Source: RYN-433 sp036558265 (GTDB lineage Bacteria > Planctomycetota > Phycisphaerae > Tepidisphaerales > Tepidisphaeraceae). From it: DNA of 7,344 nt. Made by a program: the position numbers and the translations under genes. The DNA is taken from the NCBI GenBank assembly GCA_036558265.1, contig DATBFY010000195.1, positions 1 to 7,344 of the forward strand, read 5' to 3'. Positions 1-6,938 of this stretch are shown here, piece after piece. The first letter of the stretch is position 1; every line of letters starts with the position of its first letter. The notes beneath the pieces are model-generated. The model was not told the DNA's origin. It saw only the letters and a program-made list of their open reading frames with translations, and did not search any database.

Positions 1-92
1 AGTCGGAGGCCGCGGCGGCGGGGAAGCGGTTCGAGGTGGTGCATCCGATCGAGTTGCTGCACCGGGCGGTGTTCGGGAACGTGAGCGGATGA
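1..92 (+). CDS. 3' end of an unidentified gene (partial)
   Basis: Reading from base 3, 29 sense codons run to a TGA at 90-92. The peptide reads naturally as a protein C-terminus: an Ala-rich start, then FEVVHPIELLHRAVFG and a short NVSG end. The other two plus frames give Gly/Arg-rich, shadow-like peptides. One of them stays open to 149, so the frame choice is a judgement rather than proof. The rest of the gene lies left of the window. No family can be named from so short a tail. No obvious terminator follows directly; the first sizeable hairpins are at about 206-302. Confidence 0.5.
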   Translation, partial: SEAAAAGKRFEVVHPIELLHRAVFGNVSG

Positions 93-146
93 ATAATGAT
101 TTTGCGCGAGGGGGTGAAAATCGGAAGTATAGTTGGCAACAGGGGT

Positions 147-155
147 TGTGATAAT
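147..155 (+). promoter_or_regulatory. Weak extended -10 promoter candidate
   Basis: The bases TGTGATAAT match the extended -10 pattern TG-N-TATAAT with one change. No good -35 hexamer lies about 17 bp upstream. A start just downstream would transcribe the structured stretch at 206-302, but no gene follows closely. This is only a candidate. Confidence 0.2.
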
Positions 156-205
156 CCGGCCTGTAAACACCGGCCCCAAAGCGGCCCCCTGGGCGACGGT
201 TTTCG

Positions 206-302
206 GCCCCGGGACGTGCCTGGATTGACACTGGATCGATCCGGGGCGGCGTGATGGTCGCGTAGCGCCCAAAACTCCGCCCCGGCTTGCCGAGGGTTTT
301 GG
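206..302 (+). other. Cluster of overlapping inverted repeats
   Basis: Three perfect pairings overlap here. GCCCCGG (206-212) pairs with CCGGGGC (241-247). CCGGGGCGG (241-249) pairs with CCGCCCCGG (277-285). CCAAAAC (269-275) pairs with GTTTTGG (296-302). The first two compete for the same bases, and the third would place the 277-285 arm inside its loop, so RNA from this stretch could switch between folds or form a pseudoknot. No U-run follows 302, so it is not a standard intrinsic terminator. The pairings are seen directly; any regulatory role is inference, and GC-rich DNA yields some such pairings by chance. Confidence 0.4.
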
Positions 303-388
303 TTGTCAAGGAGCGTGGCGCGTGGTGGGCACAGCGCGGAGCCACCTACAAGAAGGCGCGGGTGTGCGCGGTGGTGACGCGCGGAACC

Positions 389-498
389 GCATCAAAATTG
401 GAGGATGTGGGCTTTTATTGAGGTTTTCGAGTGAAGAATTAATTACTTTTCGCGGGGAGGGGGTGGCGCCGCGCGCGTCACGGGCGCGCATCAAAATT
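389..498. repeat. Direct repeat GCATCAAAATT, two copies
   Basis: GCATCAAAATT occurs exactly at 389-399 and 488-498, 99 bp apart start to start. Both copies follow GC-rich bases resembling GTSACG..CGC. The AT-rich word stands out from its surroundings. It may be a paired binding site or the residue of a duplication. No third copy was seen in the window. Confidence 0.5.
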
Positions 499-761
499 TC
501 GGGAAGCTGCGGCGAAGACACCGGCGGACCGTCCGTGCAACGTGGGGGCGAGCTTATCGCTGATAGGTCGGGACGATGGGCCGTCGGGGGGGGGCCTGAT
601 CGGCTTTCCGCGTCTGGTCGAGACGACGCTGGACATCACGCGGCAGCGGTTGCCGGAACTGCCGCTGCCGGGGGGAGCGGTGGCGGGCCGCGTGGCGGTG
701 GGGACGGCCGGCGGGTGTTCGCGTCGCTTTCGTCGGAAAACGTATTGCGGGACGCGGAATT

Positions 762-802
762 GAGCCCTTGATCCGGTATCCGGTTGAACATTAAAAGGGC
801 TC
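762..802 (+). promoter_or_regulatory. Hairpin covering the ribosome-binding site of the 804 gene
   Basis: GAGCCCTT (762-769) and AAGGGCTC (795-802) are perfect reverse complements, and the 3' arm ends one base before the ATG at 804. The best Shine-Dalgarno-like bases, AAAAGGG (793-799), mostly lie in that arm, so folding would hide them. The 25-base loop contains a perfect tandem repeat, ATCCGGT twice (771-784), which can itself form a CCGG-TAT-CCGG mini-hairpin. No T-run follows on either strand, which argues against a terminator. Translational control is inferred from geometry alone. Confidence 0.45.
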
Positions 803-803
803 G

Positions 804-1301
804 ATGGCTGTCGAGGTCGATATCTCTTCCGCGGAAGGGCCAATCAGCGTCGAGGAACTGACGGCCGTCGCCAAAGCAAAGCAACTCTGCATTCGATTCC
901 CGGACGGGGAAGGCATGCCTCTCGATTCGCGGCCGGCCGGACCGATGCTGGGGCACTTCGTGGTGATCGGCTGGGCCGATGCTCACACGGAGACGACCGC
1001 GGCGGTCGATGCGGCGATCGAGACGCGAGACAAGGGCGCCCTGGACCGGCTCGGGCACGCTGGAAAGCTGGTGTGGTGCGGCTTGGTGTGCCGGGCGTTC
1101 TCCTACCAACAGTTCTGGGCGAAGTACCCCAGGGAAATCGCGGAGTATGAGGCGTCGATCGATCCCGGAAAGTTGGTGAAAATCAGGGCGGCCCGAACGC
1201 GGTACACCTTGCGCTCGGCCGTTCGACCGGAGCAGTGCGCCAGGTTCGCCGATGCGCTGGGTGGAATGATCAAGCGGGCGAGCGGCGGGGTCGTCGAATA
1301 G
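804..1301 (+). CDS. Hypothetical protein, 165 aa
   Basis: I do not recognise this family. The start is ATG at 804, preceded by AAAAGGG with a four-base gap, and the gene ends in TAG at 1299-1301. The composition looks like a soluble cytoplasmic protein: no signal peptide or membrane helix, an even mix of charged and hydrophobic residues, and four or five Cys including the pair in VWCGLVCRAF (about residues 90-99). The C-terminal third is basic (KIRAARTRYTLR). The codon-aligned antisense frame is also open but gives an Arg/His-rich peptide, so the plus strand is preferred. The gene stands alone and converges on the minus-strand cluster, with 32 bp between the stop codons. Its start is preceded by an inverted repeat that may control translation. 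A catalytic role cannot be proposed from the sequence. Confidence 0.75.
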   Translation: MAVEVDISSAEGPISVEELTAVAKAKQLCIRFPDGEGMPLDSRPAGPMLGHFVVIGWADAHTETTAAVDAAIETRDKGALDRLGHAGKLVWCGLVCRAFSYQQFWAKYPREIAEYEASIDPGKLVKIRAARTRYTLRSAVRPEQCARFADALGGMIKRASGGVVE

Positions 1302-1307
1302 ATTCGA
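1294..1307. repeat. Short palindrome over the stop codon of the 165-aa gene
   Basis: TCGAAT (1294-1299) and ATTCGA (1302-1307) are separated by AG. As RNA it would form a five-base stem with a TAGA loop. It sits between two convergent genes, where a bidirectional terminator would be expected, but no T-run flanks it on either side. A second weak pair, GTCAAG (1333-1338) with CTTGAC (1347-1352), overlaps the stop of the opposing gene. Confidence 0.3.
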
Positions 1308-1333
1308 TGCGCCGCGACCGGTGTCGGCCACTG

Positions 1334-1849
1334 TCAAGGTTTCTGACTTGACGTGCCATTGCTGTCGGTAGCCATCGCATACCGAGTGATCACCGAGAAG
1401 ATTCCAGCAGCGAGCAGTGTTGGGAACTGATCTGGCGGCCGGTCGAACGGGTGGGGCGCCGGGTTCTTCCAAGCCGAAACCGGTGTCGGAACCAGGCGTG
1501 TGGAATAGATCGGCAGGGTGCCAAGGATCGTGACCCAGCATACGACCCAGCCCGCTACGTGCATCCAGAGGCTGCGTCGCTGGAAGACGGCCGCGGTGAG
1601 CATGACGAGCAGTCCGATCGGTATGTAGTAGTCGAAGAGCGGCCAGGTTTCCTTGACGCCGTGTTTCGAATAATAGATGGTTCGCAGCGGGCGCGCGGGC
1701 GGCCATTGCGCCATCAGCGCGAGGTGGAAGAGCATCACCAGCGCGTGAACGGCCAGTACTCCGGCCAGGAACGCGAGAACGGTCTTCCACAGCGGCCGTG
1801 TGGCGCGTTCTTCTGGCGTTTGAGTCTCAGAGGATGCCATTTCAGACAT
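1334..1849 (-). CDS. Small multi-pass membrane protein, 171 aa
   Basis: The family is not recognised. From the ATG at 1849 the protein has a polar, Glu/Thr-rich N-terminus (residues 1-20) and then hydrophobic segments at about 22-46, 73-90 and 94-116, with a weaker one at 142-160. This gives three or four membrane helices. Between helices 1 and 2 lies a conserved-looking loop, PPARPLRTIYYSKHGVKETW, and a Pro-rich loop (about 121-143) precedes the last segment. The frame also allows a GTG start at 1870, but its GGAG lies only three bases away. The ATG at 1849 has GAAGGG about 11 bases upstream; an ATG at 1840 is a further option. The gene follows the prenyltransferase-repeat gene by 35 bp on the same strand and is probably the last gene of that transcript. 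Its hydrophobic pattern rules out the open antisense frame. The function is unknown; a membrane partner of the upstream proteins is a guess from position. Confidence 0.75.
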   Translation of the reverse strand: MSEMASSETQTPEERATRPLWKTVLAFLAGVLAVHALVMLFHLALMAQWPPARPLRTIYYSKHGVKETWPLFDYYIPIGLLVMLTAAVFQRRSLWMHVAGWVVCWVTILGTLPIYSTRLVPTPVSAWKNPAPHPFDRPPDQFPTLLAAGIFSVITRYAMATDSNGTSSQKP

Positions 1850-1884
1850 GAGTCTCAAAGCCCTTCGCACCGGCTCCAGCGGTA

Positions 1885-2961
1885 CTATCTCTGATACGTC
1901 GGTAGCAGGCGTAAGGGAATCGCCAACGTCAGCACCGACATCGCGGTCGCATACGTCTGGCCCGGTTCATTGCTCGTGCGGCTCTGAGGCCACGAGCCGT
2001 CCTTTTCCTTCTGGTCGCCCTGCAGCTTGAGCAGGTCCGCCTGCGTGCGATTCCAGATCGTGGGCCACAGCTCGCCGCCCGCCTGAAAGGCGGCTTGGGT
2101 CGTGTAGTACCGCGCGTAGTAGGGGTACTCGGTCTTGTCGTCCACCAGGTGGGCGGCGAGGAACGACGCGCCCCGGCGTGCCTCGGCGCGCGAGCCCCGA
2201 TCCAGGAGGTAAAGGTCCAGCACGCCCGACGCCGTCATCGTCAACGTGGCCTGCGGGTTGCCCGGCTGGTAGGCAAAGCCGCGCTCCTCGGGACGCCAGC
2301 AGTGCAGGACGAAGCCGGCGGCGCGGTCGGCCGAGTCCTTCGGCACGTCGATTCCGGCATTCTGCGCGGCCCGCAGCGCCAGGATGCACCAGCCGGACAC
2401 CGACAGGTCGCTGTCGGCGCTGGCGATCTCGTACCGCCACCCCCCCCGGAAGGGCTCCTCCTTTTTCGCGTCCTGAGCGGTCTGAAGGACCTTGACGGCG
2501 TGGACCAGCGCGGCGCGGACGCGCTTCCGCTGCGCGGCGTCGGCTTCCATGCCGTAGACCTCCGCCAGCGCGATCGTGGCGATCGCGTGGCCGTACATGC
2601 GGCTGCCGTCCACCTTGCCGAAGTAGCCGTCGTCGGGGGCGGACTTGACGAGGAAGTCGATGGCATGGCGGACCGCCAGGCCGTGCTTGCCCGTGTCCGG
2701 CATCCGCCCCGACGCGAGAAACGCCATGAGCGACAGGCCCGTCAGAGCCACCTTGGGGCCGGTAAACCGGGGCGGGGCGCCGTTGTTCTCACCCTTTTCG
2801 CGGTTCTGAAACGACCCATCAGGCTGCTGCTGCCGTGCAAGGTAGTTAAGCCCCCGCGCGATGCCCTGGTCCAGGTCGGGAGAGAGGATCTCGCCCGCAG
2901 GCTTAAGCTGGGCCAGGGCGATCGAGGGTATCAGGAGTACCGATAGGGTCGTCAGCCGCAT
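1885..2961 (-). CDS. Secreted prenyltransferase/squalene-oxidase-repeat protein
   Basis: The 358-residue product begins with a short signal peptide (about residues 1-18, MRLTTLSVLLIPSIALAQ), so it should be exported. The rest is an alpha/alpha-toroid of QW-like repeats as in terpene cyclases: QQQPDGSF (44-51), GYFGKV (112-117), GGWRYE (173-178), GFAYQP (228-233) and DGSW (321-324). Motifs I associate with the planctomycete family include DSDLSVSGW (183-191), the YYTTQAAFQAGGELW stretch (285-299), YATAMSVLTL (337-346) and the terminal LPTYQR. The DxDD motif of squalene-hopene cyclases and the DCTAE motif of oxidosqualene cyclases are both absent, so hopanoid synthesis is unlikely and a binding or structural role is more plausible. 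The ATG lies 6 bp after the TGA of the preceding gene, with no clear Shine-Dalgarno sequence, which suggests translational coupling. An eight-G run in the GGW codons leaves the frame intact. The fold assignment is firm; the biological role is not. Confidence 0.9.
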   Translation of the reverse strand: MRLTTLSVLLIPSIALAQLKPAGEILSPDLDQGIARGLNYLARQQQPDGSFQNREKGENNGAPPRFTGPKVALTGLSLMAFLASGRMPDTGKHGLAVRHAIDFLVKSAPDDGYFGKVDGSRMYGHAIATIALAEVYGMEADAAQRKRVRAALVHAVKVLQTAQDAKKEEPFRGGWRYEIASADSDLSVSGWCILALRAAQNAGIDVPKDSADRAAGFVLHCWRPEERGFAYQPGNPQATLTMTASGVLDLYLLDRGSRAEARRGASFLAAHLVDDKTEYPYYARYYTTQAAFQAGGELWPTIWNRTQADLLKLQGDQKEKDGSWPQSRTSNEPGQTYATAMSVLTLAIPLRLLPTYQR

Positions 2962-2967
2962 GAGACA

Positions 2968-5900
2968 TCAGTGTTTGGCGTCGTTGGGCTTGTTTTCGGC
3001 GCGACCGAGGACTTCGAAGTAGAGCCGCAGGGCGTCGCCATAGCCCGGCGGCTCGGATTCGCCCGTCGGGGCGTCGATCGGGTCGGTGCCCAGTCGTTCC
3101 CGGAGGCGCCCCCACTCCCGCGGGGCGGGGAGGGTCATCAGCGGTCGTCCCGGGACGCCCGGGTCATCCGACCACGCCCCGGGGGTCTGCAGGGGGAGAT
3201 AGAGGGAGCTAAAGCCCGGCACCTGCGTCAGCCGGGCAGTCCTGGCGCGCCGCAAAGCTTCGACAGCCGCCTTGCTGAGGGCTTCGAGGGTCTTCTTCTG
3301 GTGCGTGACGGCCGCCCGCTTGTCGGGGGGGGCGGTGTCAAGGGCGTCCGCAGCCGCACGGGCGAACCACCGGGCGGAGACCAGCGGGTCGCGCTCGATG
3401 ACCTTGTTCTGCGCGTCGCGCAGGGCGTCCTGGGCGGCGGCCACGGCGTCGCGCACGCCCTGGGCGGCGGGCTCGACACCCGCGCGGTCGCCGGTCTCGG
3501 CAGAGTGCGTCAGAACGTCCCGGAGGTTGGCCAGCGAGTCTTTGAGCGAGTCCCCCAGCGCACCCCGCGCCGCCCCCGTATCGGGCGCGAAGGGCCGCAG
3601 GGATTCGGCGAGGTCGTCGGCGGTGCGATCGGCAAGCGGCGCCATGGCGTCGCCGAACGCCTTGCGGGCGTCGTCGAGCTCGGACTTGACCATGCCGACC
3701 ACGCGTTCGGCGCTCTCGCGCCGGGCGGGGGTTGCCTCGGCGGCGTCGGCCTGCGCGGCGACGAGGCGCGAGGAGACCTCGGCGACCGTCTGTGCGGCCT
3801 GCTGGGCGGTCATGAGCTGCATCGGGAAGGAGGCGAGTTTTTCCTGGGCCTGGCTGATCGCCTCGGTGGCGCGTTGGCGGAGGTCGTCGGCAGTCGGGCC
3901 GGCGGCGGCATTCGTATCGCTCGGTTCGGCGGGCATCGGGCGGGCGCTGTTGGAGGAAGGATCGAGGCGGGTCTGCCCGATCTGGTCGGCGACATCGCGC
4001 TGCGCGCCGGCGATCGCGTGGGCCTGGGTATCGTCGGCAACGGAGGCGGTCTGATCGGCCAGGCGCTCCTGCTTCTGCGAGAGCTTGTCGATGCGTCGTG
4101 GAGCGGCGGCGGCATCGGCGAGTTCGGGGTGACCCGACGCGGTGGCGAGCCTGCGGTCAGCCTCGGTCGCCTGGTCGAAATCCCTGGCCTCGGTGGCGGC
4201 GTTCGCGGCGAGGGCCAGGTCCTCAAGCTCGCGCGCGCGGGCCGCGAGTTCGTCGGGCGTGGCGTCGGGTCCGGCGGCCCAGGCGAGCATTTTGGCGCGA
4301 GCAGCGGCGGCGGCCGTGTGAACCTTGGCGGCGTCGGTGTGGATCTTTCGCGCCTCGGCCGGTGTGGGGGTGGCCAAGGCGCGGCGGTAGACCTCGTGCT
4401 CGGCCCGCAGGGCGGCGAGCGCGTCGGGGAACTGTTCCAGGCCCTGGGTGAGCGCCTTGCGGCGTGCGGCGTCGTCGTCGCTGGGATCGGGCAGGTCGGA
4501 CAGGGCGGCGGCGGCGCGGGCGGCGAGTTGCAGGTCGCGGGCGGCGACCAGGGCGGGGTCGGGGCGGACGGAGCGGGCCTGCGACATCGCCAGGAGCCGT
4601 TCGTCGATGTGGGGCGGCTGCGGTTCGCGGTTGCGGATCGCGGCGGACCATCGCCGGGCGGGTCCATCGAGGTCCACCGGACGGGCGGCGGCGACGAGGC
4701 GAGCGGCGGCGTCGATCCGCTGCTGGAGCTGGGCGTCGATCGCGGCCTCCTTGGCCTTGGCGTCGACGTGCAGGGCCGCCAGGGCGGCCGCGACGTCCTG
4801 CCTGGCGCGTTCGAGCGTCTGCCGTCGTCGTTCGAGCGCGGCCTTGTCGGTCGGGGCGGTCGCCGGGGAAGACCTGAGGTTGATGCGGTCGGCGAGGACG
4901 GCGGCGGCCTGGTCGCCGTCGCCGAGCTGGCGGACCTGGGCGGCGAGAGTGCCGGCGGCGGAAACGGCGCGGGTCAGCCGGGCGACGGTGGCGGGATCGG
5001 CGGCGGGCGCGGCAGGATTGCCCTCACGCCGCGCGACGATCGCGCCATTGACGCGATCGATCCGGTCCAACTGGGCGGCCGTCGCGTCGACCATCTGCTC
5101 GAGCGCGTCGGACATGGCCGGCGCGGCGCTGTAGACGATGGCGCGCAGCAGCGACTGACGCAGCGCCACGCCGGTTTCCTGGGCGGCGGCGAGCATCCGG
5201 CTGACGCGCGCCGCGGCGGCGGCGCGCTCCTGGCCGTGGGCATCGTCGACGGTCGCGGCCTTCTGGAGGGTCTGGCGGGTCCGGGCGAGCTGATCGGCCC
5301 AGTCCCTGGCGAAGCCGGCGGCCTGCGACAGCTCTGCCAGCCGCTGGTGCGTGGTCACGTCGATCGACCGCGGGCTGATCAGCACGTGTCGGACGTCGCT
5401 GGTCCCGGGCTGGCGGGCCTTGTCGGTCGCGGCGATGCTGATGGAGACGACGTCGCCGACCTTGACGTTGAGGCGCGCCAGGTCCAGCTCGGAGGAACTT
5501 TCGACGCGCCGGGGGTCGCCGCTGATGCGCCGCGGAAACTCGACCGGTGGATTGGCGTTGACCTGGGCGCGGACCCAGATCTGTGCCACGCCATAGTCGT
5601 CCAGGGCCTGCCAGGCGACGGGCAGCAGTTCGCGCGGACTGAGGCGGAGGTCGGTGGCCGGCTGGATCATTCGCACCAGGGGTGGTCGGTCCTGGACGGC
5701 GCGGATCTTCATGGACTGGGGTCCGCGTCCGACGACGCCGCGGTCGGTGGTCATCTCGAGCGCGCAGGGCTGGTCTTTGGAGACGACGATCGACCCCTGG
5801 CGAACGTTGGGTTCGGCGGTCGGCGCCAGCTCGACGCGCTGTGCGCCGTTGCCACCACCGATCCTGATCCACGCCGACGCCAGCGGCTCGGTGGCGACGA

Positions 5901-6885
5901 CGGCGACCAGCGCCTGCGTGCCCTGCGGGGCTTCGATGAGTCCGTCGGTGTTGTGCAGGCTGAGCGGGGCGCGGCCGGTGTACGTCGGATAAGTGTAACG
6001 GATGCGGAACTCGGCAACGCCGGGGCGGCGGAGGACGCGGAGGTCATAGGTGGGGGTGGTGGCGTCGCCGGCCTTGACGTAGAACCGCTGGTCCTGCTCC
6101 ATCGCGCCGAGATTGAAGGTGTAAGCGGCGGCGTCGCCGGAAACGGGAATCATGGGGCTCGCATCCCAGTCGGCGTCGCCGGTGCCGCGCACGAAGATGG
6201 TCGGCATGGTGCCATCGCCGAGGTGACGGACGGTGGCCTTCACAACCAAAGGCTCGCGCTCGCGAACTGTGGCGCCGGCGGGGGTGAGGTCAATCTGGGT
6301 GGTGGTGACGGGCGGCAATCCCGCGAAGGGACGCGCCTGGCGGGCGACCAGTCGCGGAAGGTCGAGCCAGGAGGCGCCCCAGAGTCCGGCGGTCGCGACC
6401 AGCAGGCAGACCGCGGCGAACGCGGGGCGGAGCACGCCGCGCCAGTCGGCCCAGGACGATCGCGGCTGAGCGGCCAGGTTATCGGCGACCTGACCTGCGA
6501 TCGCATCGAGCATCCGGGGCGAGCCGCGGTAGCTGGCCGGGGCGAGGAGTTGGGACGTCACGGTCACCAGACGCTGTTCAAGCGCGGCGTTGCGTCGTTC
6601 GAGCGCTTCGGAAGCCTCGACCCAATCGACGCGCCGGCGGATGGCGTCGCGCAAGGGGCCGGCCAGGATTGCCGCCACACCACCGGCCTCGACGACAAGG
6701 AGGAGGCAGCGGAACCAGGGTGGTAACGCCAAAAGGCGATCGATCGCGGCGACGATGAGCGTCCATGCGAGCGCGAACGCCAGCGCCACCAACGCGCCGC
6801 GCGCCACACGCACGCGCCGACCTCGGGCGACGAAGTCGCTTAGGTACCTGCGAATCGGCGGGGGAAAGGCGGGGATGGCGGCCAT
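2968..6885 (-). CDS. DUF4175-like membrane-anchored coiled-coil protein, 1305 aa
   Basis: Residues 31-55 and 58-77 form a helical hairpin in the membrane, and a third helix follows at 155-173. Two beta-rich Ig-like segments come next (about 192-285 and 290-400), with YTYPTYTGRAP at 298-307. A further module around 401-505 contains PPLVRMIQP and DDYGV (429-433). From about 515 to 1240 the protein is almost wholly helical and Ala/Arg/Gln/Asp-rich, consistent with long coiled coils, broken by a Ser/Pro-rich linker near 972-1000. The C-terminus has WGRLRERLG (1258-1266) and PPGYGDALRLYFEVLG (1279-1294), an end typical of planctomycete DUF4175-type proteins. The frame stays open upstream to an ATG at 6993, but the extra 36 residues are Arg-rich, read through a palindrome, and start at about the predicted transcription start, so the ATG at 6885 is preferred. 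No strong Shine-Dalgarno sequence is present. It is the first gene of the minus-strand cluster. No catalytic motif is visible; an envelope scaffold role is inference. Confidence 0.85.
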   Translation of the reverse strand: MAAIPAFPPPIRRYLSDFVARGRRVRVARGALVALAFALAWTLIVAAIDRLLALPPWFRCLLLVVEAGGVAAILAGPLRDAIRRRVDWVEASEALERRNAALEQRLVTVTSQLLAPASYRGSPRMLDAIAGQVADNLAAQPRSSWADWRGVLRPAFAAVCLLVATAGLWGASWLDLPRLVARQARPFAGLPPVTTTQIDLTPAGATVREREPLVVKATVRHLGDGTMPTIFVRGTGDADWDASPMIPVSGDAAAYTFNLGAMEQDQRFYVKAGDATTPTYDLRVLRRPGVAEFRIRYTYPTYTGRAPLSLHNTDGLIEAPQGTQALVAVVATEPLASAWIRIGGGNGAQRVELAPTAEPNVRQGSIVVSKDQPCALEMTTDRGVVGRGPQSMKIRAVQDRPPLVRMIQPATDLRLSPRELLPVAWQALDDYGVAQIWVRAQVNANPPVEFPRRISGDPRRVESSSELDLARLNVKVGDVVSISIAATDKARQPGTSDVRHVLISPRSIDVTTHQRLAELSQAAGFARDWADQLARTRQTLQKAATVDDAHGQERAAAAARVSRMLAAAQETGVALRQSLLRAIVYSAAPAMSDALEQMVDATAAQLDRIDRVNGAIVARREGNPAAPAADPATVARLTRAVSAAGTLAAQVRQLGDGDQAAAVLADRINLRSSPATAPTDKAALERRRQTLERARQDVAAALAALHVDAKAKEAAIDAQLQQRIDAAARLVAAARPVDLDGPARRWSAAIRNREPQPPHIDERLLAMSQARSVRPDPALVAARDLQLAARAAAALSDLPDPSDDDAARRKALTQGLEQFPDALAALRAEHEVYRRALATPTPAEARKIHTDAAKVHTAAAAARAKMLAWAAGPDATPDELAARARELEDLALAANAATEARDFDQATEADRRLATASGHPELADAAAAPRRIDKLSQKQERLADQTASVADDTQAHAIAGAQRDVADQIGQTRLDPSSNSARPMPAEPSDTNAAAGPTADDLRQRATEAISQAQEKLASFPMQLMTAQQAAQTVAEVSSRLVAAQADAAEATPARRESAERVVGMVKSELDDARKAFGDAMAPLADRTADDLAESLRPFAPDTGAARGALGDSLKDSLANLRDVLTHSAETGDRAGVEPAAQGVRDAVAAAQDALRDAQNKVIERDPLVSARWFARAAADALDTAPPDKRAAVTHQKKTLEALSKAAVEALRRARTARLTQVPGFSSLYLPLQTPGAWSDDPGVPGRPLMTLPAPREWGRLRERLGTDPIDAPTGESEPPGYGDALRLYFEVLGRAENKPNDAKH

Positions 6886-6938
6886 CGTCAGACGTCTTTT
6901 ATACGGATCGTAAGAGAGTCCCGCGCCGATTGGGGTGG

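Larger units (their letters stand above)
93..803. other. 711-bp region without a convincing gene
   Basis: No reading frame here looks like a real gene. The open frames on both strands are Arg/Gly/Pro-rich and lack recognisable motifs. What can be seen is a cluster of inverted repeats at 206-302, an 11-nt direct repeat (389-399 and 488-498), an AT-rich island with the palindrome AATTAATT (437-444) in otherwise GC-rich DNA, a run of nine G (586-594), and a hairpin at 762-802 against the next start codon. An extended -10-like element lies at 147-155. One plus frame (542-763) has a short protein-like stretch, LVETTLDITRQRLPELPLP, which could be a decayed gene fragment, but both sides of it are low-complexity. 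The region may carry a leader RNA, regulatory sites or gene remains; the sequence does not settle which. Confidence 0.6.

Noticed and set aside
132..149. A sigma-54-like TTGGCAAC...TTGTG element
   Set aside because: The spacing between the GG and the downstream element is one base too long, and the required GC is GT.
225..230. A perfect TTGACA hexamer
   Set aside because: The hexamer 17 bp downstream is GGCGTG, so there is no matching -10 box.
96..254. A 52-codon plus-strand frame starting four bases after the first gene
   Set aside because: It has no Shine-Dalgarno sequence or recognisable composition, and it reads into the inverted-repeat cluster.
322..771. A 149-codon plus-strand frame and a 71-codon minus-strand frame (306-521)
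   Set aside because: Both are Arg/Gly/Pro-rich, lack motifs and have no ribosome-binding site. The similar words in the minus frame come from the 11-nt direct repeat.
636..1790. A 384-codon minus-strand frame
   Set aside because: It spans the convergent junction and overlaps two better genes, being codon-aligned antisense to the 165-codon gene. Its peptide is Arg/His/Pro-rich with no domain.
1451..1894. A 147-codon plus-strand frame
   Set aside because: It is codon-aligned antisense of the small membrane protein, whose hydrophobic helices make the minus strand the better choice.
2095..2946. A 283-codon plus-strand frame opposite the prenyltransferase-repeat gene
   Set aside because: It is codon-aligned antisense of a clear gene and has a shadow-like, Arg/Gly/Val-rich composition.
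2971..6726. A 1251-codon open frame on the plus strand, opposite the long minus-strand gene
   Set aside because: Its codons align exactly with those of the minus gene, so its stops could arise only from TTA, CTA or TCA codons on the other strand, which are rare in GC-rich genes. The peptide is Gly/Arg-rich without domains, while the minus product has membrane helices and family motifs.
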